Assembly (NCBI RefSeq): GCF_002734215.1
Contig: NZ_NSEB01000015.1
Coordinates: 189,833 to 253,832 of the forward strand
DNA: 64,000 nt
DNA from: Fredinandcohnia onubensis
GTDB lineage: Bacteria > Bacillota > Bacilli > Bacillales > Bacillaceae_L
Reading direction: 5' to 3'
Each line of letters starts with the position of its first letter. The stretch's first letter is position 1. A model generated the notes under the pieces. It worked only from the letters and a program-made list of their open reading frames with translations. It searched no databases and had not been told where the DNA came from. Of the stretch, positions 27,057-36,203 are shown in pieces. The translations under genes were made by a program, and so were the position numbers.

Positions 27057-27086
27057 AGTTGCAACCAATTGGTTGCAACTCCTTTT
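27057..27086. terminator. Bidirectional terminator
   Basis: AGTTGCAACC AATT GGTTGCAACT perfect inverted repeat with A-rich 5' and T-rich 3' flanks. Confidence 0.88.
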
Positions 27087-27261
27087 ACAATTCGCGCAAT
27101 TTTCTAGATAGGGTGCTAATCTCATCCTCAATTTCTGCGATTTGACGTTCCAGTGGTGAGATGTTGCCATTCACAGAATCTAACTTTTCTAAATCATTTT
27201 GAAGGCGTACATAGTCTAATTTTAGTTCCCGAATTTTGTATTCAAGTTCTTTCTTATCCAT
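27085..27261 (-). CDS. Small coiled-coil protein (SE1832-like)
   Basis: A 58-residue frame, MDKKELEYKIRELKLDYVRL... to ...LSRKLREL, almost wholly charged alpha-helix with heptad Leu/Ile positions, hence a short coiled coil. GGGGA precedes the ATG. I recall similar short proteins in staphylococci and bacilli annotated as SE1832 family; no function is known. It sits between two terminators, so it is its own short transcript or is co-transcribed with the region upstream. Confidence 0.75.
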   Translation of the reverse strand: MDKKELEYKIRELKLDYVRLQNDLEKLDSVNGNISPLERQIAEIEDEISTLSRKLREL

Positions 27262-27318
27262 TATTTGTCCCCATTTCTCATGTTTTTTTCATTATAACAT
27301 TGAGAATGAGGATTTGCT

Positions 27319-28572
27319 TTACTTAACCTCACTAGGTGCTGGAACTCGTGTTAATACGATAAAACCAATGATAAAGAGGATAACTAAGCTGAATACACCC
27401 ATATTGGAATGACCTGTCATTTGAGCGGTTACTCCGACTAGTAACGGACCCATAATAGATGCGAACTTTCCAAAAATATTATAGAATCCAAAAAACTCAT
27501 TTGCCTTTTGTTTAGGGACAAGCTTTGCAAAATAAGAACGGCTTAATGCCTGGATTCCTCCCTGAGAAGTGGCAACAAGCATGGCGAGGATCCAGAAATC
27601 AAGAGTTGTTTTTAAGAAAAAGGCATACACACAGACAATGATATAAACGAAAATGCCGACATACAACATCTTTTTACCTGTGAATTTTTGTGCCAATCGA
27701 CCATAAAGGACCGCGAATGGTGCAGCCACAACCTGTGTCACAAATAACACAATTAATAAATTTGTAGCACTGATTCCTAGGTCTGTTCCATATGCTGTTG
27801 ACATGGAAATAACTGTACCAACCCCGTCGATATAAAAGAAGTAAGCAACTAAGAACAAAAACACAGCTCGGTATTTTTTGATTTCCTTAAAGGTTGTTCC
27901 AAGTCGTTTGAAACTACTGGCGATTGGATTAGGTTCTCGTTCAATATAGTAGCGTTGATGAACATTTTTAAATAATGGGATGGAAAAAAGGCCCCACCAA
28001 ATGGCTGTAATGATAAATGCTATTTTGCTAGCAACCGTTGCTGAAATCGGTAAAATTTCTTTTTGTGCAAGTAGGATAATGGCGATTGCAAGTAAAAACG
28101 GAATGGTACTACCAATATAGCCTAACCCATATCCACGTGCAGAAACACGGTCCATTTTATCTTCAGTTGTGACGTCAACGAGAAAGGCATCATAGAAAAC
28201 ATTGGCCCCTGTTGAACCTAATGCAGCAAACGTATAAACGATTAATAAGAGCAACCAATTATCACTTGGTACAAAAGCTAATAAGGCCGTTGCCGAAACG
28301 CCTAATGCAAAGAAGAAAGTGAAAAATTTCTTTTTGTAGCCTTGATAATCTGCGATTGTTCCTAAAATGGGTCCAATCATCGCTAAGATAAAGGTAAAAA
28401 TGGCGATTGTATAGCCAAGATATGCTGTCGAATCTGCAGCATTCACACCAGCATTTGTGGCAGCAGCTTTGTAAAAAATCGGAAAAACAGCCGTTGTAAT
28501 AATAATTGAATAAGCTGAATTAGCCCAATCATAATACATCCAACTCGATTCCTCTTTCGTAAACGATCTCAT
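27319..28572 (-). CDS. UMF1-family MFS transporter (Atg22-like)
   Basis: Membrane transporter of 417 residues, about 12 segments. The N-terminal SWMYYDWANSAYSIIITTAVFPIFY is the hallmark of the UMF1/Atg22-like MFS branch; also GPILGTIADYQGYKKKFF, NVFYDAFLVDVT and TSQGGIQALSRSYFAKLVPK. Yeast Atg22 exports amino acids from the vacuole; bacterial substrates are unknown. RBS AAGGGGG. A palindromic repeat element lies just upstream. Confidence 0.88.
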   Translation of the reverse strand: MRSFTKEESSWMYYDWANSAYSIIITTAVFPIFYKAAATNAGVNAADSTAYLGYTIAIFTFILAMIGPILGTIADYQGYKKKFFTFFFALGVSATALLAFVPSDNWLLLLIVYTFAALGSTGANVFYDAFLVDVTTEDKMDRVSARGYGLGYIGSTIPFLLAIAIILLAQKEILPISATVASKIAFIITAIWWGLFSIPLFKNVHQRYYIEREPNPIASSFKRLGTTFKEIKKYRAVFLFLVAYFFYIDGVGTVISMSTAYGTDLGISATNLLIVLFVTQVVAAPFAVLYGRLAQKFTGKKMLYVGIFVYIIVCVYAFFLKTTLDFWILAMLVATSQGGIQALSRSYFAKLVPKQKANEFFGFYNIFGKFASIMGPLLVGVTAQMTGHSNMGVFSLVILFIIGFIVLTRVPAPSEVK

Positions 28573-28604
28573 CCCATAACCCCCTTTTTAATTTTGTGAA
28601 ACCA

Positions 28605-28720
28605 GAGGGACGGTTCTTGTGGTCCCCACTTAAAGTGTCAGTCTCTCAAGTCACCTTTAAACAATTTTAAGGAACCAGGAGAACCGTCCCCATGGTCACC
28701 CATGGTCAACCCCCATGGTC
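28605..28720. repeat. GGGAC-type inverted element plus CCATGGTC direct repeats
   Basis: GGGACGGTTCT (28607-28617) is the exact reverse complement of AGAACCGTCCC (28680-28690), framing about 60 bp. Next to it CCATGGTC occurs three times (28690-28697, 28700-28707, 28713-28720). The last copies run into the 3' end of the phosphatase gene, supplying its final residues DHGG. Confidence 0.75.
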
Positions 28721-30022
28721 CGCTAGTAGTTCCTCAATCGCATGACCGTCTGTTTTTCCTAAATCTAGGCCTAATAGTCTGGCAAATGTTGGCCCTTCAT
28801 CTACTAGATGCATAGCAGGTATTTCAATGTTTGGGCGAATTCCTTTTCCGGAGGCGATGAGAACGGTTGTGTAGTTCTCCTTTTCGGGTGAGTAGCCATG
28901 GCTTGCGAAGGTATAGCGTTTTTCACGTACATCCTCAGCTTGAATTTCATCGATATACTCACCATCTAGCTGCTCCTTGAAATAGTAGCCAAGCCGTGCT
29001 TCGATCATGAACGCAGCATTGTCATCTGCCCCTTTTTCCTTCGCTTCACTACTTGAAAGAATTCGTTCGATTCCGTTGTCCGCATGTTCAATTAGCTCTG
29101 TTAAAAGGGTTCTAACCTGTTCTTTTGTTTTTGTATCGTTTTTCTCTTTAAGATAAATATATGCAGAGCCATCACAGCTTTTGCAGTATGCCTTCCAATC
29201 TATTACTTTACCATCCGTATTTACGGTAATAAGACCTGCCTTCCTGAATAAAACATTCAGCTTAACCGCCCTGGATTCATCCAATGCACTATGGTCACCT
29301 AATGCAATGATTGTAGTTTTTTCATAGGTTCCACTTTCTTTTAGTGCATTCATGATCCTACCCAGTCTTTCGTCATGGCGACGAAGGGCTGCCATTGCTT
29401 CATCAGATGAAAATCCATGATAATGGCGTTGTGAATCCAAGTCGACAAAATGGACAAGCATGAGATTAGGTTTTCTCGTTTTAATGGTTTCAACGGTTGA
29501 CTCCAGTACGAAATCATCGAGCTCAGGCTGACTAAGCCCTTTACGAAGATGTCCAAACTTCCGATTCATGTCCAATTGATATAGCGGACTGCCATTAAAT
29601 AAAGAAACAAAGATTTGATTATGCCATGGTCGATTTGCAAAAATCTCTGGCATATTGTAATCGATTTTTGCCTTTGCAGTAACGGGCCATAAAAGGGCAG
29701 CAGTCTTCATCCCAGCCTTTTTAGCTTCATCGTAAAGGGTCGTTCCTTTTACATGTTGTCTGTGCCAATACCAATCTGGAGATAGGCGACCGGGCTGAAG
29801 AAATGTATTATTCACGATTCCATGATTTTTTGGATATCTCCCAGTCACTATCGTTGCATGGCATGGATAGGTTACAGAAGGATAGATGGTTTCAACATTC
29901 CTGCAAAACGATGCGTGCTCTAGTAGTTTCTTAAAATTGGGAAGCTCTTTAATAATTGGAAAATCAAGTGATGATAAGCAGTCAAATGAGATGACCAGTA
30001 AATAATCTGTGAGTCTTGACAT
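28706..30022 (-). CDS. Alkaline-phosphatase-superfamily phosphodiesterase (nucleotide pyrophosphatase-like)
   Basis: Predicted two-metal phosphoesterase of 438 residues. Metal ligand in LLVISFDCLSS, the nucleophile Thr in YPSVTYPCHATIVTG (about 46-60), NHGIVNN, MLVHFVDLDSQRHYHG and ALGDHSALD ligands, then SHGYSPEKENYTT. ATG 30022 follows GGAGGG; the longer frame adds 20 non-homologous residues. No signal peptide, so cytosolic. It belongs with ectonucleotide pyrophosphatase/phosphodiesterase relatives; the natural substrate is unknown. Its last residues come from a repeat element. Confidence 0.87.
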   Translation of the reverse strand: MSRLTDYLLVISFDCLSSLDFPIIKELPNFKKLLEHASFCRNVETIYPSVTYPCHATIVTGRYPKNHGIVNNTFLQPGRLSPDWYWHRQHVKGTTLYDEAKKAGMKTAALLWPVTAKAKIDYNMPEIFANRPWHNQIFVSLFNGSPLYQLDMNRKFGHLRKGLSQPELDDFVLESTVETIKTRKPNLMLVHFVDLDSQRHYHGFSSDEAMAALRRHDERLGRIMNALKESGTYEKTTIIALGDHSALDESRAVKLNVLFRKAGLITVNTDGKVIDWKAYCKSCDGSAYIYLKEKNDTKTKEQVRTLLTELIEHADNGIERILSSSEAKEKGADDNAAFMIEARLGYYFKEQLDGEYIDEIQAEDVREKRYTFASHGYSPEKENYTTVLIASGKGIRPNIEIPAMHLVDEGPTFARLLGLDLGKTDGHAIEELLADHGG

Positions 30023-30188
30023 ATGGCCCTCCATCCTACGAAAGTCTTGTAATCTACTTACAATATAACAGAAAATTGGCAATTAAAATATGAAAACAAT
30101 GTAAAGGCAAAGTAAAAAAGTATTCATTTCAATGTGAGATGGAATATAATTATGGTTATGTGCTCGATTTTGTTGAAGGAGAAAAATC

Positions 30189-31553
30189 ATGTACGAAACA
30201 AACACCATTCGAGAAAAAATAAAATTGATTTTTATCATGTTGATTCCCATTTTAATCACACAGTTAAGTATGTTTTCAATGGTATTTTTTAATACAATTA
30301 TGACTGGTAGATTTAATTCCTCTGATTTGGCCGGGGTTGCGATTGGATCATCCATATGGAATCCGATTTTTACAGGGATAAGTGCCATTTTGCTTGCAGT
30401 CTCACCTATTGCTGCGCAAAAATTTGGTGAAAAGAAAAGTAATGAAGTATCGACAGTTGTTTCAAGTGGAATCTATTTAAGCTTCATTATTGGCTTTGTG
30501 GTAATTTTAGCAGGGGTTCTCTTTTTAAATCCGTTGTTATCAATGATGAATTTGCAAGATAGTGTTCATCAGACAGCACATGACTACTTAGTTGGGTTGA
30601 GCTTTGGAATCATTCCCTTGTTCATCTTTAATGTACTGCGGTCATTTATCTATGCATTAGGGATTACAAGAGTCGTTATGTTTGTTTTATTGGTATCTGT
30701 ACCTATTAATCTATTCTTAAACTATGTGTTAATCTTTGGTGCTTGGGGCTTTCCGGCACTTGGTGGTGGGGGAGCTGGTTTAGCGACTTCCATTACGTAT
30801 TGGGTGATTGTTGGGATAACAGCTTTTATCGTCATTACGAAGGAACCATTTTCTTCCTATAAAGTATTTGTGGGACTTAGAGGTTTTACATTTAAAGAAA
30901 GTAAGGAAATTTTAAAAATTGGTATCCCGATGGGGTTATCCACTTTTTTTGAAACAAGTATGTTTGCCGTTGTAACGATATTAATTAGTAAATTTTCAGT
31001 TACAACCGTTGCAGCCTATCAATCCGCACTGAATATTGTTTCGTTCCTCTATATGATTCCGGTGAGCATTTCAATGGCGTTAACCGTTCTAGTTGGATTT
31101 GAGGTAGGGGCAAAGCGATTTAAAGATGCGAAAATTTATAGTTGGCTAGGGGTCGCTCTTTCGATGATCATTGCGCTAATAACTGGGCTATTTGTAATTG
31201 TCTTCCGCTTTGAAGTGGCGGGACTTTATTCAACAGAAACAGCGGTCATCACGTTAACGGCACAATTCTTAATTTACGCTTTATTCTTCCAAGTATCCGA
31301 TGCTATTCAAGCAACAGCGCAGGCTGCGCTAAGGGGATACAAGGATGTTAATATTGCATTCGTAATGACTTTGGTAGCCTATTGGCTCGTCTGCTTACCT
31401 GCTGGCTGGGGGCTTGCTCACTTCACGGATTTAGGAGCTGCCGGTTACTGGCTTGGCTTGACATTTGGCTTACTTGCAGCGGGTGTCGGGTTATCAGCTA
31501 GACTCATTCACATCCAACGTACTCGCTTTGTGGAGGAAAAGATGGTTAGTTAG
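30189..31553 (+). CDS. MATE-family efflux transporter
   Basis: Cation-driven drug exporter of 454 residues, 12 membrane segments in two halves: ITQLSMFSMVFFNTIMTGRFNSSDLAGVAIG (first-half motif), NLFLNYVLIFGAWGFPALGGGGAGLATSIT, IPMGLSTFFETSMFAVVTILIS (second half) and QAALRGYKDVNIAF. RBS AAGGAG. Monocistronic, followed by a strong terminator. Substrate unknown. Confidence 0.93.
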   Translation: MYETNTIREKIKLIFIMLIPILITQLSMFSMVFFNTIMTGRFNSSDLAGVAIGSSIWNPIFTGISAILLAVSPIAAQKFGEKKSNEVSTVVSSGIYLSFIIGFVVILAGVLFLNPLLSMMNLQDSVHQTAHDYLVGLSFGIIPLFIFNVLRSFIYALGITRVVMFVLLVSVPINLFLNYVLIFGAWGFPALGGGGAGLATSITYWVIVGITAFIVITKEPFSSYKVFVGLRGFTFKESKEILKIGIPMGLSTFFETSMFAVVTILISKFSVTTVAAYQSALNIVSFLYMIPVSISMALTVLVGFEVGAKRFKDAKIYSWLGVALSMIIALITGLFVIVFRFEVAGLYSTETAVITLTAQFLIYALFFQVSDAIQATAQAALRGYKDVNIAFVMTLVAYWLVCLPAGWGLAHFTDLGAAGYWLGLTFGLLAAGVGLSARLIHIQRTRFVEEKMVS

Positions 31554-31559
31554 AACTAA

Positions 31560-31589
31560 AAGGAAGGGGGCTCCCCCTTCCTTTTTTTC
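31560..31589 (+). terminator. Terminator of the MATE gene
   Basis: AAGGAAGGGGG / CCCCCTTCCTT arms with a 2-base loop, then a long T-run. Confidence 0.93.
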
Positions 31590-31693
31590 ATACCTGCACT
31601 CTATACCAAAACTTTACAAATTCTTAACTCTGGCTAAATTAAATAATCGCAATTTTTCGATAAGATGAAGTAAAAGGCTAATGGAGGGGTTAG

Positions 31694-33019
31694 ATGAAGA
31701 TTACGATTGCAGGTGCAGGGTATGTGGGGCTAGTTACAAGTGTTTGTTTAGCAGAACTTGGGCATGAAGTCATTTGCATAGATATCCAAGTTGACAAAAT
31801 AGCAAAGCTGCAAGAAGGGTATTCTCCCATCTATGAACCAGAGTTAGAGCCACTTCTACAGAAAAACCTGATAGAAGGGAGGCTGTATTTTACGACAAAT
31901 CCACGCTACGCCTACACCCAGGCTGATCTTATTTTTATCGCAGTAGGTACTCCACAAAATGAAGATGGTACTGCAAACCTTACTTTTGTCTATGATGTTA
32001 TCGAAACAATCGCAGTTCATGTTGAGAAAGATGTAATCATATGCACAAAAAGCACCGTTCCTGTGGGAACAAATGAAAAAATGAAACGAATCATTGATTC
32101 TAAAAAGCTTCCAACTCTTAAGGTGGAGATCGTTTCGAATCCAGAATTCCTTCGTGAAGGATCCGCAGTTTTTGATTTTTTCTATGGAGATCGAATTGTA
32201 ATTGGAGCAGATAACGATGAGGTTGCAACAGTACTCGAAAGAATCTATCTCCCTTTAAAAATTCCAATCGTTAAAACAGATATAAACAGTGCAGAAATGA
32301 TTAAATATGCCTCAAATGCCTTTCTTGCAACAAAAATAAGCTTTATAAATGAGATTGCTAGAATGTGTGAAAAGGTAGGAGCAAATATCGATGATGTAAC
32401 GTACGGAATCGGGAAGGATCAACGGATTGGACCTTATTTCTTAAAAGCGGGGCTTGGCTATGGAGGTTCCTGTTTTCCAAAAGATACAAGAGCATTGATG
32501 CATACATCAGGAAGTTTGGGACATCATTTTGAATTACTTGAAGCCGTTATTGGAGTTAACAACCGTCAAAAGTCATTTCCTGTTGTGAAGGCAAAAGAGA
32601 TTTTGAAATCTGTAAAGGGAAGCAGGGTTGCCGTATTAGGTCTTTCTTTCAAACCAGATACAGATGACATTCGAGAAGCGGCTTCAATCACAATTATTAA
32701 AGAATTACTGATGAATGGCGCTAGTGTCATGGCATATGATCCTGTCGCAATTAAAAATGCGATAGAAGTGTTTGGAAATGCCATTGATTATACGGATGAC
32801 ATTTCAAGTGCGATTCAAGGGGCCGACCTAGCGATCATTGCAACAGAATGGGAGCAAATTAAACAATATCCCTTACACCTATACAGCTTATATATGAATG
32901 AACCGAAAGTGATCGACGGAAGAAATTGCTACTCACTAGAAGAGGTACAGAAATATCCACTGTTATATGTCTCGATTGGCAGACCCAAAGTGGTCAATAA
33001 TTTAACAAAAAGGCTGTAA
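31694..33019 (+). CDS. UDP-glucose 6-dehydrogenase
   Basis: Two-step NAD-dependent oxidation of UDP-glucose to UDP-glucuronate, 441 residues. Rossmann motif GAGYVGLVTSVCLAELGHEV at the N-terminus, IFIAVGTPQNEDG, STVPVGT, SNPEFLREGSA, catalytic Cys in GYGGSCFPKDTRAL (about 261) and the C-terminal LGLSFKPDTDDIREA. RBS GGAGGGG. First of three closely spaced genes (gap 21 bp, then a 4-bp overlap), suggesting a cell-envelope glycoconjugate pathway; TuaD of B. subtilis teichuronic acid synthesis is a relative, but other tua genes are absent. Confidence 0.94.
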   Translation: MKITIAGAGYVGLVTSVCLAELGHEVICIDIQVDKIAKLQEGYSPIYEPELEPLLQKNLIEGRLYFTTNPRYAYTQADLIFIAVGTPQNEDGTANLTFVYDVIETIAVHVEKDVIICTKSTVPVGTNEKMKRIIDSKKLPTLKVEIVSNPEFLREGSAVFDFFYGDRIVIGADNDEVATVLERIYLPLKIPIVKTDINSAEMIKYASNAFLATKISFINEIARMCEKVGANIDDVTYGIGKDQRIGPYFLKAGLGYGGSCFPKDTRALMHTSGSLGHHFELLEAVIGVNNRQKSFPVVKAKEILKSVKGSRVAVLGLSFKPDTDDIREAASITIIKELLMNGASVMAYDPVAIKNAIEVFGNAIDYTDDISSAIQGADLAIIATEWEQIKQYPLHLYSLYMNEPKVIDGRNCYSLEEVQKYPLLYVSIGRPKVVNNLTKRL

Positions 33020-33040
33020 AACTAAGGGGAGATTTGAATC

Positions 33041-33598
33041 ATGAAGCTTTTTCTTTCTATCTATAATGCTGATTGCCGAATTTTTCAAAAGGTAAACCAA
33101 CATTATGATAAAAAACTGCTCCATTTTTTCTTTACTAGAATCACATTTTTAGGCGGTGCTACTTTTACAATAGTTACTTGTCTTGCATTGGCCTTTTTAA
33201 CAACAAATCAATCAAGGTTAACGGCGATGGCTAGTGCACTTTCCCTTGCCATTAGTCATATACCTGTTCAAGCCATTAAGAAACTGTACCCTAGGAAAAG
33301 ACCCTATTTAATCTTGGAAAAATCAAAGTTTCCTATAAAAGCATTAAAAGATCACTCTTTTCCTTCTGGACATACAACGGCCATTTTTTCAGTTATTATT
33401 CCATTTATTTTATATATGCCAACCCTTTCAATCATCCTTCTTCCAATCGGAATCTGTGTTGGGATGTCGAGAATCTTCCTAGGGTTACATTATCCTTCTG
33501 ACGTAATGGTCGGTGGAATTCTAGGAACCACAGCTGGGATTATTAGCTTTTCTTTCGTTAATCAATTAATGGAATCTACCTTAAGGGGGATCTTATGA
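33041..33598 (+). CDS. PAP2-family membrane phosphatase
   Basis: Lipid phosphate phosphatase of 185 residues with about five membrane segments. The three catalytic motifs are present: KKLYPRKRPY (KxxxxxxRP), FPSGHTT (PSGH) and SRIFLGLHYPSDV (SRxxxxxHxxxD). Likely dephosphorylates undecaprenyl-pyrophosphate, phosphatidylglycerophosphate or a similar lipid at the membrane. Its stop overlaps the glycosyltransferase start (ATGA-like), so the pair is coupled and may act on the same lipid-linked product. Confidence 0.9.
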   Translation: MKLFLSIYNADCRIFQKVNQHYDKKLLHFFFTRITFLGGATFTIVTCLALAFLTTNQSRLTAMASALSLAISHIPVQAIKKLYPRKRPYLILEKSKFPIKALKDHSFPSGHTTAIFSVIIPFILYMPTLSIILLPIGICVGMSRIFLGLHYPSDVMVGGILGTTAGIISFSFVNQLMESTLRGIL

Positions 33599-34737
33599 AA
33601 ATAGCGATATTTACAGATACTTATTATCCAGAGGTGAATGGTGTTGCTCGTACATTAAAAAGGTTCACTGATTACTTAAATGAACAAGAAATTGAAGTTA
33701 AGGTATTTGCTCCAATGTCTGACTCAAAGGAATATGTATCTAGCCATATCCACCGATTTAAAAGCTTATCCTTTTTCTTGTATCCAGAGTGCAGACTTGC
33801 ATTTCCAAATATGCACAAAATTCGTGCGGAGTTAGAACGATTTTCACCCGATATCATACATGTCGCGACTCCTTTCAATATTGGATGGTGTGGAAGCTAT
33901 TATGCAAAGAAGTTAAATATTCCGCTTGTAGGCTCCTATCATACAGATTTTGATTATTATCTACAGTATTATGATTTGCAATTTTTATCTAATCCGTTAT
34001 GGTCTTATATGAAATGGTTTCATCGGCCATTTCAAAAGCTGTATGTTCCATCACTTGTGACAAAAAATCAGCTTGAAGACAAAGGATTTTCAGATATAGA
34101 AATATGGACTCATGGGGTTGATTGCGAATTATTCAATCCTTACTATAATAAGAACATTGTTCGAGAAAGATATCAGGTCTCCAAAAAGTTTATGTTAACT
34201 TATGTGGGGCGATTAGCGCCGGAAAAAAATATAGATTTGTTAGTTGAAATGGCTAAGTCTTTACCGGAAGAGTGGAGTGAACAGATCCAATGGGTTATTG
34301 TTGGTGATGGACCTTCGCGCAGAAAAATGGAGGATGTAGCACCATCAAATATGAGTTTTACAGGCTTTTTAAAGGGGGAGGAATTGGCTGAGGTGTATGC
34401 GGCATCGGATTTGTTTATCTTCCCGTCTTCTTCTGAAACCTTTGGAAATGTCGTACTTGAAGCACTGGCAAGTGGTACACCAGTTGTTGGGGTGAATGCA
34501 GGAGGCGTTAGGAATATTGTTCAAGAAGGAATTACAGGTTATTTGTGTGAACCTGGTCAATCAGCTGAAATGATGAATACCATTCAACAACTGTTAGAAA
34601 ATGATGGGGTTCGAAATCGAATGGGCTTGGAAGGAAGAAAATATGCACTATCTCAAAAATGGGATGCGATTTTTAAGAATCTGCTTTATAGCTATTCAAC
34701 CGTATTAAAAGAACCAAACAAACAGAAGTATGCCTAA
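33595..34737 (+). CDS. GT4-family glycosyltransferase
   Basis: Retaining GT-B glycosyltransferase of 380 residues. N-terminal acceptor domain IAIFTDTYYPEVNGVARTLKRF and HVATPFNIGWCGSYYAKK; C-terminal nucleotide-sugar domain YVGRLAPEKNIDLLVEMA, IVGDGPSRRKME, and FIFPSSSETFGNVVLEALASGTPVVGVNAGG with the EX7E motif. It resembles mannosyl/glucosyl-transferases acting on lipid acceptors. With UDP-glucose dehydrogenase and PAP2 in the same operon, UDP-glucuronate is a possible donor; that is inference. Confidence 0.9.
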   Translation: MKIAIFTDTYYPEVNGVARTLKRFTDYLNEQEIEVKVFAPMSDSKEYVSSHIHRFKSLSFFLYPECRLAFPNMHKIRAELERFSPDIIHVATPFNIGWCGSYYAKKLNIPLVGSYHTDFDYYLQYYDLQFLSNPLWSYMKWFHRPFQKLYVPSLVTKNQLEDKGFSDIEIWTHGVDCELFNPYYNKNIVRERYQVSKKFMLTYVGRLAPEKNIDLLVEMAKSLPEEWSEQIQWVIVGDGPSRRKMEDVAPSNMSFTGFLKGEELAEVYAASDLFIFPSSSETFGNVVLEALASGTPVVGVNAGGVRNIVQEGITGYLCEPGQSAEMMNTIQQLLENDGVRNRMGLEGRKYALSQKWDAIFKNLLYSYSTVLKEPNKQKYA

Positions 34738-34740
34738 AAA

Positions 34741-34764
34741 AAGGAAGGGAGAGCCCTTCCTTTT
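34741..34764. terminator. Bidirectional terminator
   Basis: AAGGAAGGG AGAG CCCTTCCTT between convergent genes. Confidence 0.9.
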
Positions 34765-34773
34765 CTTGTGGAC

Positions 34774-35472
34774 TTATTCTCCGATAAAGTTAACAAACTC
34801 GCTCCCCGTTATTTCGAGGTTTTTCGGAACTCTGATTAAAAGAAAATCATAATTCAGTGGTTTATCATCGTTGAACCTATTATCAAATTCATCCATAATG
34901 CCGCCACCTTTAAATTGTGAGATTACAAAATCATTATGAAAGCTATTTAGTTTAATCGAATAATCCATTGGAGAAATGACTAGCAAATGGTTATTTTCGA
35001 TCGAAACAGTGGGCGATGGGATTTCTTCATAAAAATCGTAACCGTTGAAATTTGTATTTGCTACATAATAGATGACTTCAATGATGTTATCGTCATTTTC
35101 GTTACGGTCAAAAACGGTCTGCATGTTCAGATTATCCAATGGTTTAATATTAAGTTCGTCATGATCGAATGGAATTTCCCATTTTTCTTTTTCTTTTATG
35201 GTTTCAAAATTTTCAATTCTCCCTTGGTGAATCGCTTGATTTATTTGTTCATAAGTCAAATCCTGAGTACTATTTTCAGATTTTTCAAAGCTGGATGTAG
35301 GGATACAATAATAAACAATCACAGACGCTGTTAACATGATTAAATATGTTCCTAGTAAAATTTTGGTACTCTTTACACCTTTGAATTTTTTACCGAAAAA
35401 TACAGATATTAAAATAGTCGCAAGGATAAATAAAATAATGATAGGAAGTATCAATGTACCGATTGCTGACAT
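34774..35472 (-). CDS. Membrane-anchored protein of unknown function in YtrA-type operon
   Basis: 232 residues. Two membrane segments near the N-terminus (about 6-28 and 41-60), then a soluble extracytoplasmic region of about 170 residues with no motif I recognise (QDLTYEQINQAIHQGRIENFETI; SPTVSIENNHLLVISPMDYSIKL). Its start overlaps the stop of the permease gene by one base, so it belongs to the same operon and may be an accessory subunit of that transporter. No lipobox. Confidence 0.75.
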   Translation of the reverse strand: MSAIGTLILPIIILFILATILISVFFGKKFKGVKSTKILLGTYLIMLTASVIVYYCIPTSSFEKSENSTQDLTYEQINQAIHQGRIENFETIKEKEKWEIPFDHDELNIKPLDNLNMQTVFDRNENDDNIIEVIYYVANTNFNGYDFYEEIPSPTVSIENNHLLVISPMDYSIKLNSFHNDFVISQFKGGGIMDEFDNRFNDDKPLNYDFLLIRVPKNLEITGSEFVNFIGE

Positions 35473-36203
35473 TATTTTCGAACCTCCAATCGATTAGTTG
35501 CAGCTATTACAATCCACATCATAACTGCGACTGTAACAACAATCTTAAGTGTAAATACAAGGATAGATGATTCGTGTGCAAAAAACGTAAACCCTGTAAA
35601 CGTATCAAATGATTGTATTTCATAAATAGCCCAACCAATTACAAGGGCAGGAATCGCAAAGCCAAAAAGTTTGTTTATTTGCGTAAACATCCCGATTAGA
35701 TAACCGAGTGTTGCAAACAAAAGCAGATATAATGTACCGATATATATGCCAACAAGCATATCAGAGAATGGGAGGAAAAAATGGTTCGCAATAATCTTAT
35801 TGCTTCCATTGAAATACAAGATTACCCGTAAAAGAATCCCAGCAAAAGTGGAAGTGATGCTGGCAATAAATGAATAAATGATCAACATCCCAATTGTTGA
35901 AAGATGACTACTCATTCTGTTTGTTACAAATGAAAAATCAATATAATGATAGGGTTTTGTGGATAGTGTGATTGCTGTAATAAAAGCCCAAAAGGCGGTA
36001 AAAACAAAAATCATGCTTCCGGAGTAACTTGAAATTGACACATTCCCACCAAGCCCCATCTGTCCTACTCCATTAAAAGAAAACAAAAGCGCAATCGCCT
36101 GAACAGTTGCAAGGCTTGTAAACGTACCATAATAAGCCTTCACCTTAAAAAATAGCTGATTTTTTACGATATCAAGTAAACTAGCATTAGTTAAATACAT
36201 CAT
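35472..36203 (-). CDS. ABC transporter permease (YtrC/D-like)
   Basis: Membrane subunit of 243 residues with six hydrophobic segments (for example YGTFTSLATVQAIALLFSF, SMIFVFTAFWAFITAITL, FVTNRMSSHLSTIGMLIIYSFIASI). It overlaps the upstream ATPase gene by 17 bp. In B. subtilis the YtrA-controlled operon encodes ABC proteins that respond to cell-wall antibiotics; the gene order regulator-ATPase-permease here is the same, so a related cell-envelope role is inferred. Confidence 0.82.
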   Translation of the reverse strand: MMYLTNASLLDIVKNQLFFKVKAYYGTFTSLATVQAIALLFSFNGVGQMGLGGNVSISSYSGSMIFVFTAFWAFITAITLSTKPYHYIDFSFVTNRMSSHLSTIGMLIIYSFIASITSTFAGILLRVILYFNGSNKIIANHFFLPFSDMLVGIYIGTLYLLLFATLGYLIGMFTQINKLFGFAIPALVIGWAIYEIQSFDTFTGFTFFAHESSILVFTLKIVVTVAVMMWIVIAATNRLEVRK

